Positions 43,990 to 54,129 of a stretch of DNA of 64,000 nt are shown here, one piece after another. The notes under the pieces are model-generated. The model made no database searches. It was given only the letters and a program-made list of their open reading frames with translations, and was not told the origin of the DNA. Position 1 is the first letter of the stretch; each line of letters starts with the position of its first letter. Source of the stretch: Vandiemenella viatica (taxonomy: Eukaryota > Arthropoda > Insecta > Orthoptera > Morabidae); NCBI GenBank assembly GCA_031002005.1, contig CM061918.1:37452947-37516946 (forward strand), read 5' to 3'. The position numbers and the translations under genes are program-made.

Positions 43990-44790
43990 CAATCCGTTAG
44001 TGAAAACAGCAATGCTAACAATAGCAAGGAGAATATTAAAAATCCTTGGCCACATTTATGCCATTATTTTGCACTTAAATCAAGACTGGGAGAACAGTTG
44101 ATTTATGAATTAAAACTGTGTTTGCCTAAACTTTCTACAGTCAAGGCTGACATGTCTAACCTTAATATTCTTAAACAACATATGAAGGGGACGCATACAT
44201 CCAAATATGAACAGTTTTAACAAAAAGTAAAAGCAGTCAGCTCGAAGGAAAAAAGAAAAATAATGTAAAGCCTTCTTCAAAGGCTGTTGTTACTTCTGAT
44301 GTAGATACGAGCAGAACTGATTTGTTTTCATTGCCATCTGATAATAAAAGCTTACGTCAATAAAAAATTTGGCATCATAGCTACCGGAACCATCGTATTC
44401 CAAGCTGGTGTGGGCCGATGTATTGCGATGTATTGTTGTTGCCAACATGATTCCACTGTATGACCGAGCGTGGTGGTGTAACGGATAACGTTCTGACCTC
44501 GCATTCGGGAGGACGGCGGTTCGAATCCCCGTGCAGGCATCCAGATTTGGGTTTTCCATGGTTTCCCGAATCACTCCAGGCAAATGCCGGGATGCTTCCT
44601 TAAAAAGGCCATGGCCGAATTCCTTCCCATTCCTTGCCCCCATCCTTTCCCGTCGCTAAAGACCTCGCTGTTGAGAGACGTAAAGCAGTTTAAAAAAAAA
44701 AAAAAAACCACTGTATGCTGAAGAATCGGGTACGATTGAGAAGCTGGTGAAAACGTTGAACCCAAGTAAGAACTCAATTTCCAAAAGGAC
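43990..44790 (+). pseudogene. hAT transposase remnant (BED finger plus start of core)
   Basis: SENSNANNSKENIKN, then WPHLCHYFALKS and NILKQHMKGTHTSKYEQF (about 44000-44218) resemble a BED zinc finger with the H-M..H pattern, although the first cysteine pair is degraded. Further on, ANMIPLY at 44435-44461 continues after the SINE as AEESGTIEKLVKTLNPSKNS and ISKRTICRCI (44719-44810), the F..L...LNP.Y..PSR.T motif of hAT transposases. Stops and the SINE make it a pseudogene. Confidence 0.78.
44463..44707 (+). mobile_element. SINE family A in hAT coding sequence, full length
   Basis: Perfect 10-bp target duplication CCACTGTATG (44453-44462 and 44708-44717). Head ACCGAGCGTGGTGGTGTAAC, B box GGTTCGAATCCCC, and the CATCCTTTCCCGTC subfamily tail. 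Joining the flanks through one duplication copy restores a continuous transposase reading frame. Confidence 0.95.
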
Positions 44791-45075
44791 AATTTGTAGA
44801 TGTATTATTGATTCACATCATGGTACGTAGTACCTTGGTATTGCTTGCAGTGATACATATTGCCATATATAAACATCAATTCCACTCTTGGATGGTTTAC
44901 TTTTAACGGTTAACTTTAACGATTATCGAAGTTCACTTTTTAAGTAGCGGATTAACGAAGCTAACTTTTCGATTAACTGTGCCCACCTATGGAAGCCATC
45001 GTCCTCCCGTCACTTGGCGCAAAGATTAGCAAGGACACGGGAACATCGCCATTGGATGTTAAGCTAAACTTAGTA

Positions 45076-45550
45076 TTTATCCCGAAGGGAATGCACTGCG
45101 CCTGCTATTGAAGTTAAGGAGTGGCCAGTTACTTTCCCCTTTACCTAACGTAACCCGGTAATCCTACCAGGTAAAGGGGACCTACAGCTCAACGTGGAAT
45201 CCGAACAGCGGAGGTAAATAGGCTAAACAGAATTACCACGACCTTAGGGCAAATGTATCCAAAACAATTCGCCAGTGTCTGTCAAGGCAGAATAAATTTT
45301 CAGTTCCTAGAAAAATTTATCATCTCTTGTTCTTTCTGTAGAGGAACTTTTGATAGAAAGAAATATTGAATTTAAAAGGACAGTCTCATTAGGATGTGAA
45401 GATTGACTATAAGGAAGATCATCTCATTGGTCGACAGCGTATGCACAGCTACTATCCTGCAAGGCATTAGGAAGCGTAACAACGCAGGTTAAACGCTTTA
45501 GTTCATTTAATTCTGTATTCGAATAACAAGCAGAATGCCACGCGGGCTCG
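45076..45550 (-). mobile_element. SINE family B tail fragment in otherwise plain sequence
   Basis: 45135-45215 holds AACCCGGTAATCCTACCAGG-TAAAGGGGACCTACAG and CAACGTGG, the tail half of family B. The rest shows no feature. Confidence 0.6.
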
Positions 45551-46344
45551 GCTCGTGTCATGCATATTCATTGCCCCGCGCTGAACCTGACTCAGCAACG
45601 TGTAGACAGCAACACAGGCGTCGACGTGCAAGCTTCATCTGGCATCAAGGAGAACACGAGGGCCTCGACTCTGCTGGTACAAGACTCATTCTTTCACTCA
45701 AGTTGACAGAAACAGATGGATTGGGGTAAACGAAAGTAAACTACCGAGAAAAGAAATTTTGAAGTTTTTATTTATTTATTTCGTGTCAGAAACATATTGT
45801 TACACAATTACAAACATCAAATTGTACTGGACCAAAACTTGGTCACTTCGAGTGAATTTTCTGAGGCATCAAATAGATCATCTTCCGAGCAGGATGTTGG
45901 ACACAGTCGACATGTGTTGAACAGCCTGATCTTCTCCACAGTTGTAATTAATGTCATCGACCTCAGCATAACCCCAACTTGCTGGTTAGGTTGACTTTGG
46001 ATCTGTTCTGATCTTAGCCTATTCAGAGACCTCCATATCAACCATCCCTTGTCATAGCCAGGTGGTAAAGATTCACGGCTAGATCCTTTACCAGGAACAA
46101 TGTTTCAAATTTGAAACGATCCGCCGACAGGTCATAATTTTGAGGTGAAACTTCTTTTTAATCGTTTGAGGAAATATGGAAGAGTACTGTAATTCTAATT
46201 AGTCTGGTTGACATTTGACTTTTTCTAATGAACGCCTTGCCACTGTTCGAGAGCTGGCGGTTACCATGGGGGAAGTTTCCTCCCCAATGGCAACGTCTCG
46301 GAAGACGAACTTGCGTGTTTTACGGTTGCCTCCCCAGTGTGCCA
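45551..46344. other. Non-coding; GC-rich start with TGCATATTCA
   Basis: 45535-45680 is GC-rich and carries CATGCATATTCATTG near 45560, a one-base variant of the palindrome found in other islands. Nothing else was recognised. Confidence 0.3.
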
Positions 46345-46587
46345 TCGAGCGTGGTGGGTGAGCGGTTAACGCTCTGGCCTCGCATTCGGGAGGACGCCGG
46401 TTCGAATCCCCGCCCGGGCATCCAGATTTGGGTTTTCCATGGTTTCCCCAAATCACTCCAGGCGACTATCGTGATGCTTCCTTCGAAAGGCCATGACCGA
46501 ATTCCTTCCAGTTCTTTGTCCCCAGATCTTTCGCGCCTCTAATGACCTCGACGTCGACGAGGCGTAAAGCCATAAGCAAAAAAAAAG
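46345..46587 (+). mobile_element. SINE family A, full length
   Basis: Head TCGAGCGTGGTGGGTGAGCG, B box GGTTCGAATCCCC, tail CCTCGACGTCGACGAGGCG and TAAAGCCATAAGC plus A run. The 12-bp duplication CCCAGTGTGCCA (46333-46344) and CCCAATGTGACA (46588-46599) has two mismatches. The best template for a consensus. Confidence 0.95.
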
Positions 46588-46654
46588 CCCAATGTGACAA
46601 TGTCGTGCTGTGCAGGGAGTGTATGTGTTGTTAATGTTGTACATAATGAGAGAT

Positions 46655-46726
46655 AAAACAATGGAGAGTTTGAAACCCGGAGCCAGCCCATTCAGGCCTA
46701 CTTTTCCGAATGACACCTAGGGTGCC
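46655..46726 (-). mobile_element. Fragment of repeat family R
   Basis: CCATTCAGGCCTACTTTTCC-GAATGACACC matches 2960-3000. It ends at the junction with the LINE tail. Confidence 0.5.
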
Positions 46727-47440
46727 GAAGGCTTCTACGTCTACATCCATACTCTGCAAATCACAAACATTGTGGGTGGCAGAGGGTGCTAAACACCAAT
46801 CCTAAACCCGCGAATAGTGCGAGGAAAGAAGAAATACATAAAAGCATCAGTACAGCATCTTATTTCTCTAACTTATCCCTCCGGTCATTGCGACCTAAAT
46901 AGGTTGGCGGAAGAAGTATTTGATTGCACTCGAAATTTAAATTTTTTCGCATAATCTCTAATAAATTTGAACGCAAGCTACATCGTCTGTCTTCCAAACT
47001 ATCCCAGCTCAATCTATGTATCAATTCTGTGACGGTTTCATAAGGGCTGTAACAACAAGTCACGAATCTAGCGGCTCTTCCCTGCACCCTCTCCACTGAG
47101 TCAATCAGAACCTTGCGATACGGATCCCAAACCCCACAACAGTAATCCAGATGCGGACGCACTAGTGTTTTATACGCTATCTCCTTTGTATGAGCATTAC
47201 AATTCCTCAAAATACGACCTATGAATCGCAATTTAGAATTAGCCTTGCCTACGACGGAAGTTATGGGCATGCCCCATTTCATGTTGCTTTGTACTATTAC
47301 CCCTAGATACTTCAGGAAATCAACCGTGTCAACAGCTGAATTGTTTATTTTGTACTCGTGGACAAACTGATTTTTAACGTCGCCATCCGACGGATGAATC
47401 ACCATCGACAAACGCGTATACCCCCACTCCATACGCACAT
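46727..47440 (-). pseudogene. LINE 3' end with a 192-codon open frame
   Basis: The frame 46860-47438 is uninterrupted: YKINNSAVDTVDFLKYLGVI, MPITSVVGKANSKLRFIGRI, LRNCN, AYKTLVRPHLDYCCGVWDPY, VQGRAARFVTCCY, SWDSLEDRR and ILLPPTYLGRNDRRDKLEK. This is the thumb and C-terminal region of a non-LTR polymerase. The 3' tail (46735-46800) carries TCTACATCCATACTCTGCAA and GGGTGGCAGAGGGTGC. It is 5'-truncated, so it has no catalytic core, but it is the least damaged LINE end here and hence probably the youngest. Confidence 0.92.
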
Positions 47441-47639
47441 TTAAATGTAAAAAGATATAAATAACACAGTTTAATTAGTCAGAAAGTAAAAACCATCAAT
47501 GAGATCTTTGCAGATGTTTTTGAGCTAGTATATTCTAGACCGATGCTGTTGGCGGGCAAATTCAAATGCGCTGGTTGGCAGCCTTGCTGTAGCCATATAT
47601 GTATTCCTTCGGGCTTTTTAGTGCCGTGATAAGATTAGT

Positions 47640-48498
47640 AATCCAGTAACGGGGTAGTTTTGGCTTGCAGTATATCACGTAGAAGATTTTTTTTCTTATC
47701 TTGTATATATCGGTAAGAGTATGCAGAAACCAAGTTTGCGACCTCCGACACCCTAGGCACAATTTTATGTGGCCAAAAAAGTCAACATTTTGAAACTTTT
47801 TCCAGTTTTTCGTCAATAACTCCCGGATGAATCCTAGCAAAAAATACTTTATTCCCAGACAAAAGGTAGAAAGGGAAACAGCCTTCAGTCACTAGAATAC
47901 AAATTTTATTGTATTACACAATGCATTTCGGACCCTGTTGATCCATCACCAGGTGTCTATGGTATTTACATTTGGTTTTATAGACACCTGAAGATAGATC
48001 CACAGGGTCCGAAATGCATTGTGTAATACAATAAAATTTGTATTCTAGTGACTGAAGGCTGTTTCTGATTCTACCTTATGTCTGATTAATACAGTCACCT
48101 CAATATAGAGAATTATGGATAAAATTAAGATAAAATTTATTTCCAATTTGAAAAAGGACAAAATTTCCTACAACTTTTGTAGTACAAAATTTTTTGTAAA
48201 CTCGAAACTAAGCGAGCGGCAGTTCTTCGAAAAACAGCAAAATTTCGCACTTTTCCTAAAATTTGGGTTTCCATCTACTTCGTCGCTCTAAATGACCCGG
48301 CACCAATCATATGACATTGTTGGCGGGGAGTACCAAAATTTTGACGTTTTTTGGTCACAGATAATTGTGTCGAGGGTGTCATAGGTCGCAAACTTGGTTT
48401 CTGAATACTCTTACCAATATATACAAGATAAAAAAAAAATCTTCTACGTGATATAATTTTTGTGAGACCCCCCCTTCTAGGATCCCGTTACTGGACTA
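47640..48498. mobile_element. Long-TIR element with a foldback nested inside
   Basis: Arms of roughly 160 bp (47641-47800 and 48335-48497) share TCCAGTAACGGG, ATATCACGTAGAAGATTTTT, TATCTTGTATATAT(C/T)GGTAAG and GAAACCAAGTTTGCGACCT. The ends lie by TA-containing sequence, but the exact target is unclear. No transposase. The central part carries the FB2 foldback. Confidence 0.8.
47850..48090. mobile_element. Foldback element FB2
   Basis: Arms 47850-47960 and 47980-48090 around a 19-bp loop share CAGCCTTCAGTCACTAGAAT-ACAAATTTTATTG and TGCATTTCGGACCCTGT. Diverged more than FB1. On the right arm a hammerhead-like core reads CTGAAGA (47988-47994), GATCC/GGGTC stem, then GAAA (48011-48014). An ATTGTGTAATACAATAAAAT run follows, as in FB1. 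Confidence 0.8.
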
Positions 48499-48572
48499 TA
48501 GGGACAACGAACGGGAAAGAATTATGCCGTGGCCATTTCAAAGGAACCGTTCCGGTAATTGCCAGGTGTGAT
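48499..48572 (-). mobile_element. SINE family A fragment, very diverged
   Basis: GACAACGAACGGGAAAGAAT, then CCGTGGCCATTTCAAAGGAA and ATTGCCAGGTGTGATT follow the minus-strand body of family A. Confidence 0.5.
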
Positions 48573-48949
48573 TGCTGCAAAATCTTCTTTTGTGTTCTTA
48601 AGGGCCCTTCAATATTGGCACATTGTATTAATGTCACCTGTTGGGTTCATATGTGCCGACAGCGCTCATGAAGAGATCACTTACTGCTCCAGTCCGGTTG
48701 GTTAACTTTCCTGTTTGGTTTACTGTTGCTCGTTTTATGAAAGAAACTGATGTGATGGCATGAAGTTCTGTGATTTAGTTCTGTAGTGTGCGTTTGGTAC
48801 AAGTAATAGATGAAAAAGACTTGATATCAGATGATCCTAAATTTAAAAAAAAAAAAAATCATGAAGAAGCTACTGCGGGAAATATGGTCAGCAACCGACT
48901 TAAAAGGTCCTACACTTAAGAAAAATGGTTTTCGGCCTTTTTAGGCCAT

Positions 48950-49143
48950 ATAGCCAGCTACAACCGTGTTATTTTGTTTCTCCTACTGTATATATACTTT
49001 TATCAACGTCATTATCGTTTACTTGTCAGTGTGGACAATACAGGACGGATACAATTAAAATCACCCATGCCCACGGCCGGTCTCAAACCGGCGACTCTTG
49101 CAACGTGAGGCCAACTCGCTAGCACCGCGCTACAAGGGCCGGC
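48950..49143 (-). mobile_element. SINE family C
   Basis: The minus-strand head CCGGCCCTTGTAGCGCGGTG-CTAGCGAGTTGGCC has an A box, and GCCGGTTTGAGACCGGCCGT carries a B box with a paired T arm. Then comes GGGCATGGGTGATTTTAATT. This resembles a SINE type known from polyneopteran insects (recalled). Single copy in the window. Confidence 0.7.
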
Positions 49144-49319
49144 TGATCCTACACTTGGAACTAGCAATAAAGTTTGTCACACTTGCTGATCCTGTTCATT
49201 TAGTATAAACTAATACTTCGAAGCAGACTTCATTTCTACGATAACTCGCAGTTCTTTAATACTCTTTCTGAAAATTGTAAAACTTAGAACGACTGGTCTG
49301 AATCACTCCAAAATTACAG

Positions 49320-49833
49320 AATTTGTAGAACTGAATGATCAAGACTGCACAGATATGGCATCCATGGAGGCCTATCAGCGCCGTTTTGTGAGTTCGAACG
49401 TGGCGTTTTTACTGTTCTCCGAGAAACGGTTTGGTCGCTTCTTTACATTGTGGATCGTGTAGAGCCCGTTGCTACTACAGTGATGCGTATATAAAAGAGG
49501 GTCCTACACAGTGACCAGCGGAAACTGGACAGTACAATGTGACCAAAGCGCGGGGTGACCGACATCTTGCCCACATGGCCGTAACCGATGGAACAGCTTC
49601 GTCCACAGTGCTGGCTCGATGTTGAAGAATTGCAACAGATGTGGACATGTCTGGTTCGACGGTTCGACGTCGTATGCTGAGGCACCCATGCCATTGTGTA
49701 GTCTTCTTGATCTGAAACCACCAACTCTTTAAAGTGCAACGGGGATGTGAATGACGTCACTGGCGTGCTTAGTGGCAAAATACCGTATCTACGGATGAAT
49801 CCCGCCTCAACTTGTCCTGCAGTGATCGACACG
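49320..49833 (+). pseudogene. Tc1-like transposase relic, 3' part lost at a MITE
   Basis: AYIKEGPTQ, then GQYNVTKARGDRHLAHMAVT-DGTASSTVLARC, DMSGSTVRRRMLRHPC, NHQLFKVQRG and VSTDESRLNLSCSDRHV. The last contains the DES motif around a catalytic aspartate of DD34E Tc1 transposases. Stops interrupt it. Sequence similarity ends where the MITE inserts at 49834. A 193-codon antisense frame across it (49443-50024) is a shadow. Confidence 0.82.
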
Positions 49834-49835
49834 TA

Positions 49836-50042
49836 CACACTTTGACAATAAATTTGGCCGCCACTGAAAAATTCTATCACTCTTGTTTTGCACAATCTGA
49901 CAATATCATCCCAGGAAACAATAATGCAATACTGGCAAGCCAGTATTAAGTTACTATTTCTTAGGATGACATTAATGTCAGATTGTGAAAAATACGAGTG
50001 ATAGGATTTTTCAGTGGCAGCCAAATTTATTGTCAGAGTGTG
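49836..50042. mobile_element. TA-flanked Tc1/mariner-type MITE (207 bp)
   Basis: It is an almost complete inverted repeat: CACACTTTGACAATAAATTT-GGCCGCC and the inverted CACACTCTGACAATAAATTT-GGCTGCC, flanked on both sides by TA (49834-49835 and 50043-50044). The arms of ~100 bp meet near 49940 with GCAATACTGGC/CCAGTATT. Inserted at the edge of the Tc1 relic. Confidence 0.9.
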
Positions 50043-50044
50043 TA

Positions 50045-51297
50045 CGTCCTCTCAATTTCATGTGCTTTTGTCAAACTAATGTCTGCATGGGAGTTATGCT
50101 TGCTAACACTGCTTGAACTATGTTATGTTACAGACCGTGGCTGCTACGAAATAAAGTTCTATTTTACAGCCGCCAAATTCTTGTTATAACCCCAAGAGTT
50201 AAAGGTACTTGAAATGATCAACACAGTAATTTAAGATTATATTGAATCAAAAGTTCTCACGCATTTTCCGGTACCAGATACATTTTGACTAAGGCATCGA
50301 ATAATCAGATCCGAACGAAGACTGCAGATTAGACACATTCATGGCAGGCAAACTTTCATCCTATGTTCCCTAACTAGGATGATTGATCATTATGAGTGCA
50401 TACTGAAGGAAGTTCTTAGTTAACACCGGCAGCACAGCACTGCTTGAGCTACTGTTCCAGCCTACATCACGAAGCAACTTGCCACGGTCTAATCTCAACG
50501 AAAACTAGTAAAAGACTGGACAAAATTCAATATCGCTGACACCTTAAGTAAGAACTTTGTAGCTCGTGACGTCAGATCTTAACTTCAAAATTTAATATCT
50601 GTATATTTTATACTGTGACTCAGGTATGTTTCTTAATACAACCTTACTTATCTTTCAACAGTGATTCTACAAGGTTCTTATTTAATTTCATGACGTAAGC
50701 ATCTGGGCGCGATGATCGACAATGATTTTAATAACACAACTTAGAAAATCTTATTTTTTCCCCTCGAAATATTTAAATTTTTCTCTACGTCATTTTATCT
50801 ATGTACTGAATCCATTTTTGTCCGTTTATGTATTTTATTACAGATTTTGATTTTTTAAGTTATTAAAAAGCATATTTATAATTTATTTAAATAGTCAAAT
50901 TTATGTTCAAGTCATTCTTATCCATACTACCAACAGCTTGTGATATAAAAATCTAACGTAACTTTTTGCATTAATTCCAAATTTCAAATTTTGGCTTCTC
51001 ATCCTAAATAAGCACATGGTTTTACATCACTAAAATTGAAATAACTTTTGAACTAATTTTTTCCAAGCGTAGAAAAATACACTTTAAAATAATCGTCGTA
51101 TTGAGTCCTCTTAATGGAAATTAATGCAGCAGAAACCATTATGCCTGCAAAGCAACCTTATTTGTATCTAACGTCTTTTACGAAAAATGGTTTTAAATCA
51201 AGTTAAAGATCTTTTACTGCTACGCAAGGTTAATAGAAATTATTTGTTATGTGAATTATATGGAATAAGTTCGCTTCTGTAGGTTTTGGCGAAGTTA
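50045..51297. other. Non-coding, no feature recognised
   Basis: AT-rich DNA without recognised gene or repeat. Confidence 0.35.
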
Positions 51298-51545
51298 TAC
51301 CTATATTACTCTTTCCTTCTTCTTCTCCTCACCATATCCACTTTCTTCTCCTTTTCTCATTCTTCTCCTTATAATTTTCCCATTCTTCGTATCCTTTTCT
51401 CCTTCTCCTCTTCCTTTTCTCTACCATCTCCTATTATTCTCATTGTTCTACCTTTCTTCTTTTCTCATTCTGCTCCCATTTCTCTCCCCTTGTTCTTTTC
51501 TCCTTGCATTTTCCTTTTAACCTTCTTCTCCATTTCATATACCGC
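51298..51545. repeat. Polypyrimidine (C/T) tract
   Basis: About 250 bases are dominated by C and T on the plus strand (TTCTTCTCC, CTTTTCTCC and CATTCT units), with few purines. The Ser/Phe/Leu-rich frame at 51286-51666 follows from this composition. Confidence 0.85.
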
Positions 51546-53079
51546 TTTCCTACAGCTGGGTGTTTGGTTACAATTCGCTGTTACATCTTTCCCCTTATTC
51601 CTTCATACGTACTCTTATATTTCACTTCGTTCCATCATACCTTGTCCATTTAACATGACTGATTAAGTGTATTGTGTACTGGAATTTTGAGCTTCCCTGG
51701 TGCAGTATGATAACTACCCGATTTTACACACCTCCACCTATAAACATGTTCTGTTAATACAAAGAACTCCAGGAAGATCCGTGGTTCGGCAAATTGATAT
51801 GTGGGCTTGTCACTGCTTTTACGTGTTGTCGTGGCCGCCGTGTGAATAATCAAAAGATTGTCAGATTCTGTACATGATGCCGACAAACAAGATCTATGGT
51901 CCCGCATTAGACGGTTTACCCTGCTACATAAGTGGTCACCGAAAACTGATAAATAGTTTCAGAAATATATCTTATGTTCTGAGACACAACAGAATTACTG
52001 CTCACGATTTCAATTATCGATGTAAAACAAGTTTCATTTCAATCATAGGTGCGTTTTACACGTAAAGGTAAAGTTACGGTTTTAACACAGCGAAAATTTG
52101 CCAAATCGCTACATATTTTTCTTTTAGTACCCTCCTACCATTCGGATATTTGTTTTTTAGACAAGTAGAACGTGAGCTACATACGGACGGACCATTATCT
52201 ATAATATAAAACAATAATTTCTAGAGCGACAGCAAATAATGAATCTATGATGCTTTCTGCACTACATAGTTCTCGCAGGTGAGATGTAGCAAGAGATTTA
52301 CAGCAAGTAAAAATGTGGTTGTAGAAACCATTAATTTGTTGATTATTAGTTTTCAAGACTGATAATAAGTATATTAAATACATAAGATTTAATTACTACA
52401 TTTTTGGATTTTGTGGCGATACCAACTTCAGAGACAGTTGAGGAAACGTTGAAAGTTTAGGGAATTAATAAAGATTAAGTTATATTAAATTCTATATCCC
52501 CCCCCCTACACCTTGCCAAGAGCGTTGTTAGTTCAATATGGCACATTCAACTTTCCATTCGGCTCTGGTTCTGTGTTTACATGTTTATCGTCGCTGCAAA
52601 CCTCAGTAAAACGGAATTATGGCGGTGAATTGTTGTGGGGAGATGTCGGCTCTGTCGACTGAGAAAGAAAGCAGAGTGAAAGAAAGCCACGGAGGGCAAC
52701 GACTTCGCGGGACCCAGTGGCGAGAGGGAAGGAGTTAATGGATACAGACTGCCCAGAGGCACACGATGCTACCACAGCCGAACAGCCAGGACTGTAAACC
52801 TCCTTGGACACACGTGTTGCAGCAATTAAGTACTGGGCAGCAGTTTCTCAAGTGTACTTGAATAAAATGTAAAGTTAAAACAATATTTGTTGTTTCACTG
52901 GCTACTGGTTGAAGAAAGAAGTATTCACGTTAAGACATGCGTTAGTAGCTCCGTCTACTAACAACATACATTCTTTTTATTCGTCTTTGCTACGTTAATG
53001 TTAACGCTAGTACTGATTTTCTTGTAAATCAAAACTAAATTTATATAATATCTATTCCCTTTTTATTACTCTGTATACT
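51546..53079. other. Gene-poor stretch, GC-richer patch at 52.5-52.9 kb
   Basis: 52500-52890 is GC-richer and ends with CTTGAATAAAATG (AATAAA-like) before AT-rich DNA. It could be an LTR remnant, but there is no supporting duplication. No genes. Confidence 0.3.
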
Positions 53080-53925
53080 ATAATATTTAACTTGTATGTA
53101 GAGGAAGCAATAAATAAACTAAAAGAAAAATTTCCATGTGGCATAAGTGTTCAGGGAGAAAAAAAAATCAGTATGCTACGATTTGCTGATGACATTGTCT
53201 TGTTAGCAGCAAGGGCTGAGGATAATGAGAAATTACTGAACGGCATGAACAAGATACTGAAGGAAGATTTTGGACTGAATATAAATCAAAGCAAGACTAA
53301 GTGAGGAAATGTAGCAGAAATGATACCAATACTAGTAGATTAAATATAAAAATAGGATCGAATGCAGTTGGAGAAATAACTGAATTCTGTTACTTAGGAA
53401 GCAAAATTACAACCGATGGTCTAAGCAGGAATCATGTTAAAAGCAGAATAGCACTAGCAGAGTGAAGAGAAATCTTCTAGTTTCAAATATTGATCTAGGA
53501 TAAAACTATCAGTGAAGCATAAAACTTTACGGTAGCGAAACATGAACTTTAGGAATACCGGAAAGAAGGAAAATTGAAGCATTTAAAATGTGATGCCAGA
53601 GAAGAATGCTTAAAATTAAGTGGATAAACCAAATAAGAAATGAATGAGTTTTGGAAATGATGGGTGAGGAAAGAAGTTTGTGGAAGAAGCTCACAGAAAG
53701 AAGAGACAGGCTGGTAGGTCATATTTTGAGACATGCTGGATTGGTTAATTTGATGGTGTAGAGAACGGTCGAAGGTAAGAACTGTAGAGGAAGACAGAGA
53801 TTAGAATATATGATGCAGATAATTGAGGACGTGGGTTGTAGGGGATGTGTAGAGATGAAGATGTTAGCACAGGATAGGAAGGGATGGAGGATTGCATCAA
53901 ACCAGTCGAAAGACCGATGATAGCA
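53080..53925 (+). pseudogene. LINE 3' half (RTE-like family), copy 2, with RT catalytic box
   Basis: It starts IIFNLYVEEAINKLKEKFPC, then QGEKKISMLRFADDIVLLAA (the FADD catalytic box of RT), LLNGMNKILKEDFGLNINQS. Past 53300 stops accumulate, but KITTDGLSRNHVKSRIALAE, LKIKWINQIRNE, LVGHILRHAGL and IIEDVGCRGCVEM...WRIASNQSKDR are readable. Same family as 8510-9090. It breaks off right after NQSKDR with no poly-A. Confidence 0.87.
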
Positions 53926-54129
53926 ATATATACATATTATTCTAGTAAATAAAAAAATTTAAGCATTTGTTGTTGTTTTTCTGGTTTGATGGCGCGTCAG
54001 CAGTGAGGTCATTAGCACCCTATTGAAGCATTTAATATCAAAACTACTGTGTGGTATTTTTGACTAATTAATTTCTTTACAATTATTTATACAATAGCCA
54101 GTCTTGCTGACCTTAACAGAGGGGCATGT

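Larger units (their letters stand above)
43263..44991 (+). mobile_element. hAT DNA transposon inserted in the Tc1 relic
   Basis: The 8-bp duplication is GAAACCAT (43255-43262) and GAAGCCAT (44992-44999). The ends CACACCCGGGTA and, inverted, CATAGGTGGGCA precede AATCGTTAATCC-type repeats (subterminal GTTAAC/TTAACG motifs on both sides). It encodes pieces of a BED-finger hAT transposase and contains two SINEs. Without the SINEs it is about 1.3 kb, internally deleted. Confidence 0.88.
42905..45075 (+). pseudogene. Tc1-like transposase relic, split by a hAT element
   Basis: The left part reads IILSRLVDHSISEVVRTLGF-LRATVSRVY, the paired helix-turn-helix of Tc1 transposases, then RGPQRVDEQGHRRLAQI. 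The frame then reaches RYGTKKP at the hAT insertion. Beyond the insertion (from 44992) it resumes HLAQRLARTREHRHWMLS. The catalytic domain downstream is lost. One copy of the 8-bp duplication bridges the gap in a single reading frame. Stops and indels make it inactive. Confidence 0.85.

Noticed and set aside
46380..46420. Family-A SINE heads as true tRNA genes
   Set aside because: Only the promoter boxes and partial arms are conserved, and every copy is joined to the same non-tRNA body.
49443..50024. 193-codon minus-strand open frame
   Set aside because: It is antisense to a Tc1 transposase relic and a MITE, and its sequence shows no domain of its own.
51286..51666. 126-codon open frame rich in Ser, Phe and Leu
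   Set aside because: It follows from the polypyrimidine tract. The apparent membrane segments are compositional.
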